A stretch of 20,219 bases of DNA, from assembly GCA_036560485.1 (NCBI GenBank), contig DATBRC010000080.1:1-20219 (forward strand). Direction: 5' to 3'. Source of the stretch: DATBRC01 sp036560485 (GTDB lineage Bacteria; Pseudomonadota; Gammaproteobacteria; Burkholderiales; Burkholderiaceae_D). Of this stretch, positions 8,212 through 15,014 are shown one piece after another (within the stretch, counting starts at the first letter, position 1; each line of letters starts with the position of its first letter). The position numbers were made by a program, and so were the translations under genes. The notes beneath the pieces were generated by a model. It was not told the DNA's origin and did no database searches. It worked only from the letters and a program-made list of their open reading frames with translations.

Positions 8212-8745
8212 TTACTTTGCTGCATCAGCCTTGGCAGCAGGCGCGGCGGGTTCGTTAAATTTGGCACCACTCTTATTGGCCATATAAACCAAAGCACGCG
8301 CGACCTCGACATCGTCAAGATCAGGATTGCCGCCTTTGGCCGGCATTGCACGAATACCCTTTAACGCATGTGACAACAAAGTCTCATAACCTTGAGCGAT
8401 ACGTGGTGCCCAGGCACCTGCATCGCCAAACTTCGGTGAGCCTGCGGCACCAGTAGCATGACAGGCTGAGCATGTAGACGTATACACCGCTTCGCCAGTT
8501 TGCAACTGTTTGGGTGCGTTGACGTCCTTCAAGGTAAAACCATCGTCGGCTACAGGATGGATACGAGCTGCGATAGCTTCAGGGGTTTGGGCTTCGGAGC
8601 CGGCGCCAACCTGCTTGTTGTTGGTCACGTATTGCACCAGCAAGACGATGCAAATAATCGGGACCAAAAAGGCCGCAACAATGGCAACGATAAGTTGCTT
8701 CGGCGTTCTAATTGCGGATTCGTGTTCGTTATGTGCGTCGCTCAT
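8212..8745 (-). CDS. Membrane-anchored monohaem cytochrome c (c5 type)
   Basis: The 177-aa product has an uncleaved N-terminal membrane helix (about 18-40, QLIVAIVAAFLVPIICIVLLVQYV), a low-complexity linker and one class I cytochrome c domain. Haem attachment is Cys92-Ser-Ala-Cys95-His96 and the likely distal ligand is Met134 in AMPAKGG. The GAVYTSTCSACHATG-like entry and the DxDDVEVARALVYMAN end are typical of cytochrome c5/CycB-type proteins. It should pass electrons in the periplasm, probably near terminal oxidases; the partner is not shown by neighbours. The tail is Ala/Lys/Pro rich. A GAGGG site lies 5 bases before the ATG. It converges on the YqjK-like gene. Confidence 0.92.
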   Translation of the reverse strand: MSDAHNEHESAIRTPKQLIVAIVAAFLVPIICIVLLVQYVTNNKQVGAGSEAQTPEAIAARIHPVADDGFTLKDVNAPKQLQTGEAVYTSTCSACHATGAAGSPKFGDAGAWAPRIAQGYETLLSHALKGIRAMPAKGGNPDLDDVEVARALVYMANKSGAKFNEPAAPAAKADAAK

Positions 8746-8889
8746 TATTCCCTCAGTACAATTATTAAAACCTGCGTGCGTGCCGGTGTGCTGTATTCAT
8801 GCAATCAATATTGTTGCATGGCGCCCCGCCAAAACTTGCGATTATAGACGTAAACCAGCCTATTTGGAACGGGAAACAATGGTCTCGCA

Positions 8890-8918
8890 TGGACGGGAAA
8901 GCGGAAAAACGGTATCCT
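8890..8918 (+). promoter_or_regulatory. Likely promoter of the tRNA-Arg
   Basis: TGGACG (8890-8895) and TATCCT (8913-8918) are exactly 17 bases apart, each matching four of six consensus bases. They would start RNA about 20 bases before the tRNA 5' end. Confidence 0.45.
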
Positions 8919-8944
8919 TCAAGCCTCTTCACCGTTCATCTCAC

Positions 8945-9019
8945 GCGGCTGTAGCTCAGTGGATAGAGTATTGGCCTCCGAAGCCAAATCGTGGTTCTGA
9001 TTCTCCCCGCTTAATCCGC
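8945..9019 (+). tRNA. tRNA-Arg(CCG)-like, 3' half degenerate
   Basis: The 5' part is a normal tRNA: acceptor strand GCGGCTG, D arm TAGCTCAGTGGATAGAGTA, and an anticodon arm TTGGC-CTCCGAA-GCCAA with anticodon CCG. From about 8988 the fit fails. The T arm reads GTGGTTCTGATTCTCC, with an extra base in the TTCGA-like loop and a stem that does not pair. The 3' acceptor strand keeps CCGC (9016-9019), which pairs only with the first four bases. No CCA is encoded. It is either a pseudo-tRNA or an attachment-site remnant of the adjacent element; a working copy would be expected elsewhere, since CGG codons need this anticodon. Confidence 0.6.
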
Positions 9020-9107
9020 TTTGCAATCAAGCAGTTAGCGTGTCTGAAATTGTCGTTTTAGCCCAAAAAGTCGTCTCCATACACAATCCTTACACAGTGA
9101 GGGAAAC

Positions 9108-10079
9108 ATGGCGACATTCACTAAACGAGCTAACGGCTGGCAGGCGCAAGTACGGAAGCAGGGCTACCCTCCAAAATCCAAAGTTTTCCTCAAAAAATCG
9201 GATGCTGAAACATGGGCTCGACAAATTGAGAGTGAAATGGATCGAGGTCAATTTTTTGACCGCAGCGAAGCTGAAAAAACAACTCTGTATGCCGTTTTAG
9301 AACGATACCGGACAGAAATCTCCGTGACTAAGCGGGGTTGGCGGGAAGAGTCATCTCGATTAGCAAACCTGAGAAAACATTCGATTGCCAAAAAATCGTT
9401 GGCTAACCTTTCTTCGTCAGATATCGTCGGATATAGAGAAGGGCGGATAAAGGTGGTCTCCCCAACAACGGTTAATAAAGAATTGGCACTGCTTAGTCGA
9501 GTCATTGATACAGCCCGCAAAGATTGGGGTATATACCTGCCTGACAACGCCGCAAAAAAAGTGCGTAGACCTAAGCCTAACCGGGGGCGTGACCGTCGTT
9601 TGGAGCCAGGGGAAGAGGTGCGTATCCTCGTTGCCACAGGCTCGCTAACCTTGAGAGCGATTGTGCGGCTTGCCTTAGAAACCGGTATGCGGCGTGGAGA
9701 GCTGGCAGGAATTACGTGGGATTGTGTAGACCTAAGCAAATGCACTTTGCATATTCCAAAAACAAAAACGGACAGTCCAAGAACCATTCCACTATCAACA
9801 AAAGCAGTGGAAGTGCTCAAAAATTTGCCACGTAATATTGGTGGAAGCGTATTCAATTTAAAGGCCAGTTCAATGAGCCAAGCATTTGAAAGAGCCTGTC
9901 GCCGGGCTGGAATTTCTGGCTTATGTTTTCATGACCTACGCCACGAAGCCGTAACCCGCTTATTTGAAAAGGGTTTAAATCCGATGCAAGTCGCAGCGAT
10001 ATCCGGACACAAAACAATGGATATGTTGAAGCGGTACACACACTTACGTGCTGAATCCTTGGTAGCTCTGTTAGGATAA
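9108..10079 (+). CDS. Tyrosine recombinase / site-specific integrase
   Basis: The 323-aa product has a GTGAGGGAAAC ribosome binding site just before ATG. Residues 1-50 form a small arm-binding-type domain (GWQAQVRKQGYPPKSKVF), 55-150 the SAM-like core-binding domain, and 165-323 the catalytic domain. Active-site residues are visible: Arg195 (ETGMRRGEL), Lys218 (IPKTKT), His275 and Arg278 (FHDLRH), His301 (SGHKT) and nucleophile Tyr310 (LKRYTH). It should integrate and excise the element at the neighbouring tRNA-Arg site. All catalytic residues are present, so it looks active. No excisionase is obvious nearby; the Cro-like gene at 10724 could fill that role, which is speculation. Confidence 0.95.
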   Translation: MATFTKRANGWQAQVRKQGYPPKSKVFLKKSDAETWARQIESEMDRGQFFDRSEAEKTTLYAVLERYRTEISVTKRGWREESSRLANLRKHSIAKKSLANLSSSDIVGYREGRIKVVSPTTVNKELALLSRVIDTARKDWGIYLPDNAAKKVRRPKPNRGRDRRLEPGEEVRILVATGSLTLRAIVRLALETGMRRGELAGITWDCVDLSKCTLHIPKTKTDSPRTIPLSTKAVEVLKNLPRNIGGSVFNLKASSMSQAFERACRRAGISGLCFHDLRHEAVTRLFEKGLNPMQVAAISGHKTMDMLKRYTHLRAESLVALLG

Positions 10080-10083
10080 GAAG

Positions 10084-10125
10084 CCCACAAAAAATCGAAA
10101 GATTGTGGGTTCAATTCTTCTTGTT
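10084..10125 (+). terminator. Weak terminator after integrase
   Basis: CCCACAA (10084-10090) pairs with TTGTGGG (10103-10109), 5 bases after the integrase stop, followed by a T-rich run (TTCAATTCTTCTTGTTTT). The 12-base A-rich loop weakens it. Confidence 0.5.
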
Positions 10126-10194
10126 TTGCTTTTATCTTTTAGATATTTAGAATCGTTACGATTTCTAATAATAGATAAAGAATGAAAAAGCAAA
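10124..10194. repeat. Long imperfect inverted repeat downstream of integrase
   Basis: The arms TTTTGCTTTT...TTTAGAATCG (10124-10155) and CGATTTCTAA...GAAAAAGCAAA (10159-10194) are reverse complements with several small gaps, centred on TTA at 10156-10158. The closest part is AATCG-TTA-CGATT. It is AT-rich and non-coding. Recombination-control or replication-origin functions are possible, but nothing proves either. Confidence 0.5.
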
Positions 10195-10379
10195 GCAACG
10201 GACTTGCCGACCAAAACATTGCACCCAACGCCAGCACCTAGAAAGGGTCTTCCAACAACTGTTACCAAACACCTTCGTTCAACAGAAGTGTGCGGTACTA
10301 CTCATGGCAGAGAACGAATCATTATTGAGGACGCAATTAACACTGCTCCGCCACAGCTATGACTCGTTCTCTTATCAGG
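10195..10379. other. Gene-poor gap before the 115-aa gene
   Basis: An open frame at 10204-10362 (52 codons from a TTG) has no ribosome binding site and I do not call it. A GAGAACGA / TCGTTCTC pair (10310-10317 and 10364-10371) frames the end of the gap. Nothing else is supportable. Confidence 0.4.
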
Positions 10380-10727
10380 TCATCCAAGAATAGGACTGCA
10401 AGCTGAAGAATGATCATTCCTAGCAAGGCGATCTCGATGCTCATGAGTTTTCACCACATCATTGATTTTCGCTCTGGCCTCTACGTCCCAAAGATAAGTC
10501 CGAATCAATTTGTAAATATCCACATCACCAACTGAACCGCCTGATAAATTTGCCGCAAGTATAAATGCAATCACGGCTTGATCGCTTTGCAGTCGATCCA
10601 GTTTTTCATATTCATCGGAATAAATTTTATCGGCAGACGGTTCAACATATAACCCCTCACGAAAATCCTTTAACGCTGCATTGATTGCTGCTTGCGCTTT
10701 CTGTTTAAGATGTTTTTCGGAGATCAT
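10380..10727 (-). CDS. Hypothetical protein coupled to Cro-like gene, 115 aa
   Basis: No family is recognised. The ATG overlaps the stop of the upstream regulator as ATGA, and AGGAG in the end of that gene is its ribosome binding site, so the two are translationally coupled. The protein is helical and charged: MISEKHLKQKAQAAINAAL, a DRLQSDQAVIAFILAANLSGGS segment, then DIYKLIRTYLWDVEARAKINDVV. It has no membrane segment or Cys-rich motif and ends in an irregular SSACSPILG tail. Its job is probably tied to the regulator (co-repressor, anti-repressor or toxin-like partner are all open). Confidence 0.65.
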   Translation of the reverse strand: MISEKHLKQKAQAAINAALKDFREGLYVEPSADKIYSDEYEKLDRLQSDQAVIAFILAANLSGGSVGDVDIYKLIRTYLWDVEARAKINDVVKTHEHRDRLARNDHSSACSPILG

Positions 10728-10924
10728 AATGTGCTCCTCAATTGCCGAAGCTCGATCCCTGTCAATTGAGCCATTCGTTTTGCTTTGTCGATATCAACGA
10801 TCCTTCCTCGTTTAATCCATTCATGAATGGTAGTGTTAGACACAGCCATTGCATGAGCGCTCTTTGTGGGGCCTCCTAACCGGTCCACAGCGGTCTTGAT
10901 GTAATTCTGTTGCAGGTAAATCAT
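10724..10924 (-). CDS. Cro/YdaS-like helix-turn-helix regulator
   Basis: The 66-aa protein has an AAGGA site 7 bases before ATG. Residues about 10-50 form a helix-turn-helix: TAVDRLGGPTKSAHAMAVSNTTIHEWIKRG, with the AVS turn and a TTIHEWIKRGR recognition helix as in Cro-like and YdaS-family proteins, which commonly read LGG-T--A-A-GVS---V--W--RG. The size and lack of an effector domain fit a Cro-type repressor. It lies on the minus strand, opposite the integrase, and leads a two-gene operon. The leader (10925-11000) has imperfect TTGCTTATCAA-like repeats that could be its operator. Confidence 0.8.
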   Translation of the reverse strand: MIYLQQNYIKTAVDRLGGPTKSAHAMAVSNTTIHEWIKRGRIVDIDKAKRMAQLTGIELRQLRSTL

Positions 10925-11039
10925 TTGGGTATCCTTGTTGTTTTAGTTGTCATGGATTAGACAATTGCTTATCAACTGCCTATCAGTATTATTTTAGCTC
11001 GCTGTTATGCGTGTAAAGGAAAAATAGGGCATAGAAATG

Positions 11040-11065
11040 AAAAAAGCCGGCGATTAGGCAGGCTT
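11040..11065 (-). terminator. Intrinsic terminator of the exported-protein operon
   Basis: Read on the minus strand, AAGCC-T-GC, loop CTAATC, GC-C-GGCTT is followed by TTTT. It lies about 55 bases beyond the stop of the 11119 gene and matches the end of that operon. Confidence 0.6.
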
Positions 11066-11118
11066 GATTGCACGGTTAAAGCGATTGAAAAAATACGTCG
11101 CAATCAGAGTGCCAACTA

Positions 11119-12348
11119 TTATTGCCTTGCCAGCCAACGCTGCTTAATAATTTGTGCAGAGGCATTGTCAAAATAGCCGGTATTTGTTTTTACAGTGCCA
11201 TCTCGGTATAGCTTGGCAAAATAAACAATACTCCAATTGTCAAACGCTGCTAAAACTATTTCTTGGATCTGCCCGTTAGATAGTTGAATATCGTTTGGAT
11301 GCTGATTTTCATATGCAAGTCCGTAAGTTTTCGCATTCGAGGAAATCGTTGAGCGAATTGTTCTAGGATTGAAATTCTGAACATCATCAAGTTCAATGCC
11401 ACTTAACTCAAGCGTCTGTGCTTGATAAGACAGTACTGCAATGCGGCTGGTAGTGCAATAAACCCCACTTTTCTTTGTCGATTCGTCATACTGCTGCATA
11501 CAGTTGTTATGCTTCCTAAGCAGAGCATCGACATCGCTTGGCTTCATTCCAAACTGGAATTGCTGATACCCGGATATTCTATCGGACCTCCCCGAAATGC
11601 GAGCTTTGAAATCAGATTCTCGCTGGATTTCCTTCTCCCTCTGCCTGTTCAACTCCGGCTCAAGGATCTCCCTGCACTCTGGATAGTCTTTAATAGTCCG
11701 TTCCAGTCCAAACATATTATCCACATTACAGTGACGTGTTAGCCTTGCATGTAGTAAGGCTCTTCCTTCGGCGCTATTCTTGTCACTGGTTAGATGCAAG
11801 AAATATTGTCGTGCATCGATTACGTCACTTAAAAGTTTATGAATTGCTTCAACGGTTTCTTTGTTGCAGTTCTCTTCCAAGCTTTCAATCATTTCAACGT
11901 GGGCAGAATTTTTAGCGAGCTGTTCAAGTAGCGGCTCCCCAGGGCCAAGGCCGACAACGTCATTAACTAATTTTGCAACATCGATTCTTTTGGAAACACT
12001 GAAACCTGTATTCAAATCCGTGCCCACTTTGATGCAACTTATAGTGCCTCTGGTGGAGCGATTATGGCTAACCCTAACAGGGCAATGACGAGCATCTTTT
12101 CCTTGGCAGGAATTGACAGAAATTTCCGCCATGCGATATTGCACCTTTAAACTGCTATCGATGTTTTGAATATAATCCGCATCCCCTTTTCTTATAGCGG
12201 AAATAAGATAATTCGAATCATCACTTTGCGCTAATGCTAGAGTGGTTGATGCACTGAATATCAACAATATTAATCTGCTAGTTGACTTCATAAAAATTGA
12301 AAATACCTGCCGTATTAGTAAACCGCAATGACGGAAAAAGATCCCCAT
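11119..12348 (-). CDS. Exported protein of unknown function, about 409 aa
   Basis: The start at 12348 is chosen for a GAGG 8 bases upstream. Starts at 12291 (which begins the plain signal peptide MKSTSRLILLIFSASTTLALA) and at 12441 or a GTG at 12429 (overlapping the previous stop) are also possible. The signal peptide ends at ALAQS, so the mature protein is periplasmic or secreted. The middle is helical with many conserved-looking Cys (NSCQGKDARHC, SCIKVG, ENCNKE, RHCNVD, PECREI). Near the C-terminus QFQFGMKPSDVDALLRKHNNC resembles the FGM--EDV--LL segment of BamE-like (SmpA/OmlA) folds, followed by strands. No enzyme motif is visible. It is third in a minus-strand operon with two other membrane or secreted proteins. 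Confidence 0.72.
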   Translation of the reverse strand: MGIFFRHCGLLIRQVFSIFMKSTSRLILLIFSASTTLALAQSDDSNYLISAIRKGDADYIQNIDSSLKVQYRMAEISVNSCQGKDARHCPVRVSHNRSTRGTISCIKVGTDLNTGFSVSKRIDVAKLVNDVVGLGPGEPLLEQLAKNSAHVEMIESLEENCNKETVEAIHKLLSDVIDARQYFLHLTSDKNSAEGRALLHARLTRHCNVDNMFGLERTIKDYPECREILEPELNRQREKEIQRESDFKARISGRSDRISGYQQFQFGMKPSDVDALLRKHNNCMQQYDESTKKSGVYCTTSRIAVLSYQAQTLELSGIELDDVQNFNPRTIRSTISSNAKTYGLAYENQHPNDIQLSNGQIQEIVLAAFDNWSIVYFAKLYRDGTVKTNTGYFDNASAQIIKQRWLARQ

Positions 12349-12425
12349 AATTTTTGCCTCGTTATTTTTCATGGCTTCATATACGGACACATTGTGAAAA
12401 TTTAGCAGCACATCATTTATCTTTT

Positions 12426-12719
12426 TCACCTCACGCCACATTCCTGTTCAAAAATCCCTTGATTGGCATGGCTTGTGAAATTGTCACCTTGAACTTTCGC
12501 TTGTTCTTTTGTTTTCTTGATAAAGCATAGATACTCATTTGGAATCGAATTACAATTTCTATTGATCGCAATTTCATTCGCTTTAGTGAATACACCAACC
12601 TGATTTACGACATATTCTTTTAGTCCTTTTTTGCATTCATCAACCAACTTTGCAGGGTAAGCAGCGAGTGCTTGAGCTGCAAACAAAGAAGCCAACACTC
12701 CAACGATTAACTTGTGCAT
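12426..12719 (-). CDS. Small secreted Cys-containing protein, 97 aa
   Basis: The ATG at 12719 starts a clean signal peptide (MHKLIVGVLASLFAAQALAA, cut before YPAKL) with GGGTGGGG just upstream; an earlier in-frame ATG at 12794 would run into the preceding gene. The mature protein is about 77 aa with four Cys (ECKKG, NRNCNS, YLCFI, QECGVR), so two disulfides are likely. It ends GVR just before or overlapping the next gene, suggesting translational coupling. I recognise no family. Roles such as inhibitor, immunity protein or secreted effector are open. Confidence 0.75.
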   Translation of the reverse strand: MHKLIVGVLASLFAAQALAAYPAKLVDECKKGLKEYVVNQVGVFTKANEIAINRNCNSIPNEYLCFIKKTKEQAKVQGDNFTSHANQGIFEQECGVR

Positions 12720-12757
12720 TATTACCCCACCCTTGTCTGTATTCTTCTCTGTCAGTA

Positions 12758-13042
12758 TTAAGCAGCATCGTTTTTCAATTTTTTTGCGATGCAATAGCCT
12801 GCATAGCCCAATCCTCCTACCAGCAACGCTGTTCCACCAGTAGCAACAACCAATCCTCCAAGCATAGAGCCACCTCCAAGCGCTGCTAAACCAGACACAA
12901 TGCCAGGGCCGCTGAGACCAGCAACGCCTAAACTGGACACTGCTGCTACCGTTCCGCCCACACCTGTTGCAGCACCCATACCTGCGCCTGCGATCGTGCC
13001 TACCAATTCGTGGTTCTGTGTTTCATTCTTTGTTTGGTTCAT
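12758..13042 (-). CDS. Glycine-rich hydrophobic membrane protein, 94 aa
   Basis: AAGGGA lies 7 bases before the ATG. A short polar head (MNQTKNETQNHEL) is followed by about 70 residues of Gly/Ala/Val with repeated GxxxG spacing (GTIAGAGMGAATGVGG, GIVSGLAALGGGSM, GGLVVATGGTALLVGG), then a short basic tail (KKLKN). It should insert in membranes as helices packed by glycine zippers. The GIVSGLAALGGGSM stretch is like the core of ISG12/IFI6 (interferon-induced 6-16) proteins; that is a visual likeness only. Small microcins and holin-like peptides share this composition. It is first in a three-gene operon, driven by the promoter at 13092-13120 and divergent from a cI-like regulator. Confidence 0.75.
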   Translation of the reverse strand: MNQTKNETQNHELVGTIAGAGMGAATGVGGTVAAVSSLGVAGLSGPGIVSGLAALGGGSMLGGLVVATGGTALLVGGLGYAGYCIAKKLKNDAA

Positions 13043-13068
13043 TGTCCATCCCTTTAAAGTAATAAATC

Positions 13069-13134
13069 ATCGTTGATTGCGGCAGGTTACAACGATAAAG
13101 TATTTGCTAGTGATTGACAATCAAACGCTTGTCA
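13069..13134 (-). promoter_or_regulatory. Operon promoter with two candidate operators
   Basis: On the minus strand TTGTCA (13120-13115), 17 bases, then TATCGT (13097-13092) form a good sigma-70 promoter for the glycine-rich gene. Two inverted repeats overlay it: TGACAA-8-TTGTCA (13115-13134) covering the -35 box, and ATCGTTG-14-CAACGAT (13069-13096) covering the -10 box and start. The divergent cI-like gene begins at 13166, so it is the likely protein bound here; the two repeats are unlike in sequence, so two regulators are possible. Confidence 0.55.
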
Positions 13135-13165
13135 TGAGTGGCAGTGGATATTTCACACTTATGGC

Positions 13166-13594
13166 ATGCACAATCCTAAAGACGAGAAAAAAGCCTTTTC
13201 ACTACGCCTGAGGCAAGCGCTCAAGCATGGCAAGAAGAAAATCGAAACTCCTACGGAGTTGCAAGCGCAATTCAACCTCAAATATCAGGGCGAAGGTATT
13301 ACGCCCCAAGCAGCGCAAAAATGGCTAGCTGGTGAGACTCGTCCAACAATCGACAAGATTGAAATATTGGCCGAGATAACGAATGTGTCTGTGCAGTGGC
13401 TCCGATTTGGCATCGCTGATGACAAGCCAGCGCTCACCACAACACGCAAGGCACCTAAGGGAAAAACAGCACCACCCACAGATGAAGAATTGAAGCTACT
13501 GGCAAAGCTGCGAACCCTGCCTGAGCATCAGCGATATTTGGTTGAAGAGATTGTTGATCAGTTTTCTTTAGAGCAAGAAATGTGGCGGGAATGA
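13166..13594 (+). CDS. cI-like phage-type transcriptional regulator, 142 aa
   Basis: An HTH domain covers about residues 10-70: FSLRLRQALKHG, TPTELQAQFNLKYQGEGITPQAAQKWLAGETRPTIDKIEILAEITNVSVQWLRFG. The QAAQKWLAGETRP recognition region and the VSVQWLRFG end are typical of repressors of prophages and islands in beta-proteobacteria. No peptidase (LexA-like) domain follows; the rest is a linker (TTTRKAPKGKTAPP) and a helical end that may oligomerise. No clear ribosome binding site precedes the ATG at 13166. It is divergent from the glycine-rich/secreted operon and probably represses it, itself or both. Confidence 0.82.
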   Translation: MHNPKDEKKAFSLRLRQALKHGKKKIETPTELQAQFNLKYQGEGITPQAAQKWLAGETRPTIDKIEILAEITNVSVQWLRFGIADDKPALTTTRKAPKGKTAPPTDEELKLLAKLRTLPEHQRYLVEEIVDQFSLEQEMWRE

Positions 13595-13655
13595 GTATGC
13601 GCTACACAGTTAATGCACTATTGCAGAGATAAAGCTGATTCAAAATCCAAAACGT

Positions 13656-14555
13656 TTAGGTAGCTTGTTGTACCGGGATACGTAATGCCTGACATATATG
13701 ATTTGTTCCGAGCTCCCGAAGAGAAAAATACTTGTCTTCAATTCCGATTAATTTAATTTCAGGTATCAATGATCCCTTCGGCATTGAGAAAGCTCTGCCC
13801 GGAAAGTATTCATAAAAACGGCGGCGAACGTCAGCCTCTACATTTCTCAATTCATCACAAAAATATCGATAATACATTTGTGTTTCCATTGATAGTCCAT
13901 TCGCAGATACCGGATGGGGGAAAATGGTTTTGTTATTCACCGTCATCGCATAATTTAATCCTCTGTTTCTGAGATTCTTAATTTGCTCGGGTGAGAAGCA
14001 ATTTCCCGTTACCATTTTCACCTCGTTAAGGAGACCTGGCCAATTTTTGTCAAAAATCTCCAATAATCGTGGGTTTTCAAAAATATATTGTTCGGCATGA
14101 GGCACTATATCAATGAGATAAGCTGTACTCCCTTTAATGCACAAAAATAGTAGATCTGACTGTCCCCGCTTTCTAGCTACAAATCCGTTCGTACCTTTTG
14201 TTTTTATGCTGCTAAGGTGCAAATGATGGATTCCCCATGAGTTCAACAGATTGTCTTTATGAAGAGGATTAGAGGCTTGCGTGGAAAGGTACGGCTGGAG
14301 GCTATGTCCATTCCGAAGACATTGTGTAATTTCGTTCAAAACGGGCAGAAGTATTGTGTATTTTTTGTTTTCCGATAAATGCCTGGAAATTTTTACTTCA
14401 TATTGCATTGGCCGAATTGTACGTTCTGCGAGCGCATTAAGCATCATGAATCGGTCGAACGCAGTATCTCGCTGATTCCAGAAATAGCCATACCGGTTCA
14501 ATCGATCAACGGTCATCAGATCCAGATCTTCAACTAAATTCATCAATATCATCAT
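13656..14555 (-). CDS. Hypothetical protein, 299 aa
   Basis: The start at 14555 is chosen for AGGA 9 bases upstream; an ATG at 14636 has no site. The protein is soluble and I cannot name its family. The middle part NSWGIHHLHLSS, GFVARKRGQSDLLFLCIKG, AYLIDIVPH and LLEIFDKNWPGLL follows a pattern (WGIHH-HL, then D-L-F, then a short loop, then an NWP end) that I have seen in uncharacterised bacterial proteins of accessory regions; it may be a nuclease- or toxin-like fold, which is a guess. The C-terminal part is basic and charged. It stands alone on the minus strand between the regulator and the DUF932 block, so it has its own promoter in 14556-14720. Confidence 0.7.
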   Translation of the reverse strand: MMILMNLVEDLDLMTVDRLNRYGYFWNQRDTAFDRFMMLNALAERTIRPMQYEVKISRHLSENKKYTILLPVLNEITQCLRNGHSLQPYLSTQASNPLHKDNLLNSWGIHHLHLSSIKTKGTNGFVARKRGQSDLLFLCIKGSTAYLIDIVPHAEQYIFENPRLLEIFDKNWPGLLNEVKMVTGNCFSPEQIKNLRNRGLNYAMTVNNKTIFPHPVSANGLSMETQMYYRYFCDELRNVEADVRRRFYEYFPGRAFSMPKGSLIPEIKLIGIEDKYFSLRELGTNHICQALRIPVQQAT

Positions 14556-14720
14556 CACTGAAGATCCTGCATATAGCCGGTAAAAAGTTAATGCCAAGAT
14601 AGCATAAGCGATACAGCAGCTGTATTGCAATTCCAAACCTTAAATTCAACTCCCACCTTCCTCCTTGGTATAAGAACCATGCAGTAATAAATCGACTTCA
14701 CACTTACCAAGGAAAATTCA

Positions 14721-14879
14721 ATGACCTCAACTCTAATCAGCTTCATGCTCTTACTTTTTACGGAATTAATTTTTGCAATTGCCAGCTATTTAAAAAATCG
14801 CCTAATGCGTCACATGCACCAGCGTGAAAACGAACAAAGCCACAACTTCGGCTACGATCCCGATTCTGAATTTGCATAG
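14721..14879 (+). CDS. Small membrane protein, 52 aa
   Basis: A good AAGGA site lies 8 bases before the ATG. One membrane segment (LISFMLLLFTELIFAIASYL) is followed by a basic stretch (KNRLMRHMHQRENEQ) and an acidic end (YDPDSEFA). No family is known to me. It is the first plus-strand gene before the DUF932 gene and may be in its operon, with 135 bases between. Confidence 0.55.
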   Translation: MTSTLISFMLLLFTELIFAIASYLKNRLMRHMHQRENEQSHNFGYDPDSEFA

Positions 14880-15014
14880 CCCTCAGCACACCTCGCAGTA
14901 GTTCTCGCAGCACCCGCATCACCTCTTAACAACATCCCCGCACGTCTTTTGTTCCTGCTGAACGTTCGCAGTGGCGGAGCTATGTGCATTCAATACATTC
15001 AAAAGGAATTTCCT

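Noticed and set aside
8510..9061. Plus-strand open frame of 183 aa over the cytochrome start and the tRNA
   Set aside because: It runs antisense through a good cytochrome c gene and across the tRNA-Arg sequence, so it cannot be a real protein.
9248..9856. Minus-strand open frame of 202 aa inside the integrase
   Set aside because: The integrase has all catalytic residues on the plus strand. The antisense frame shows no family features.
10204..10362. 52-codon frame from a TTG downstream of the integrase
   Set aside because: It has no ribosome binding site and a rare start, so the protein-like composition (Pro/Thr rich) is not enough.
12720..12794. N-terminal extension of the small secreted protein to ATG 12794
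   Set aside because: It would overlap the glycine-rich gene and add a non-signal head before a clean signal peptide at 12719, which has its own ribosome binding site.
13007..13018. TCGTGGTTCTG match to the tRNA-Arg-like 3' half as a second att copy
   Set aside because: An 11-base match inside a coding gene without further tRNA sequence is within chance expectation.
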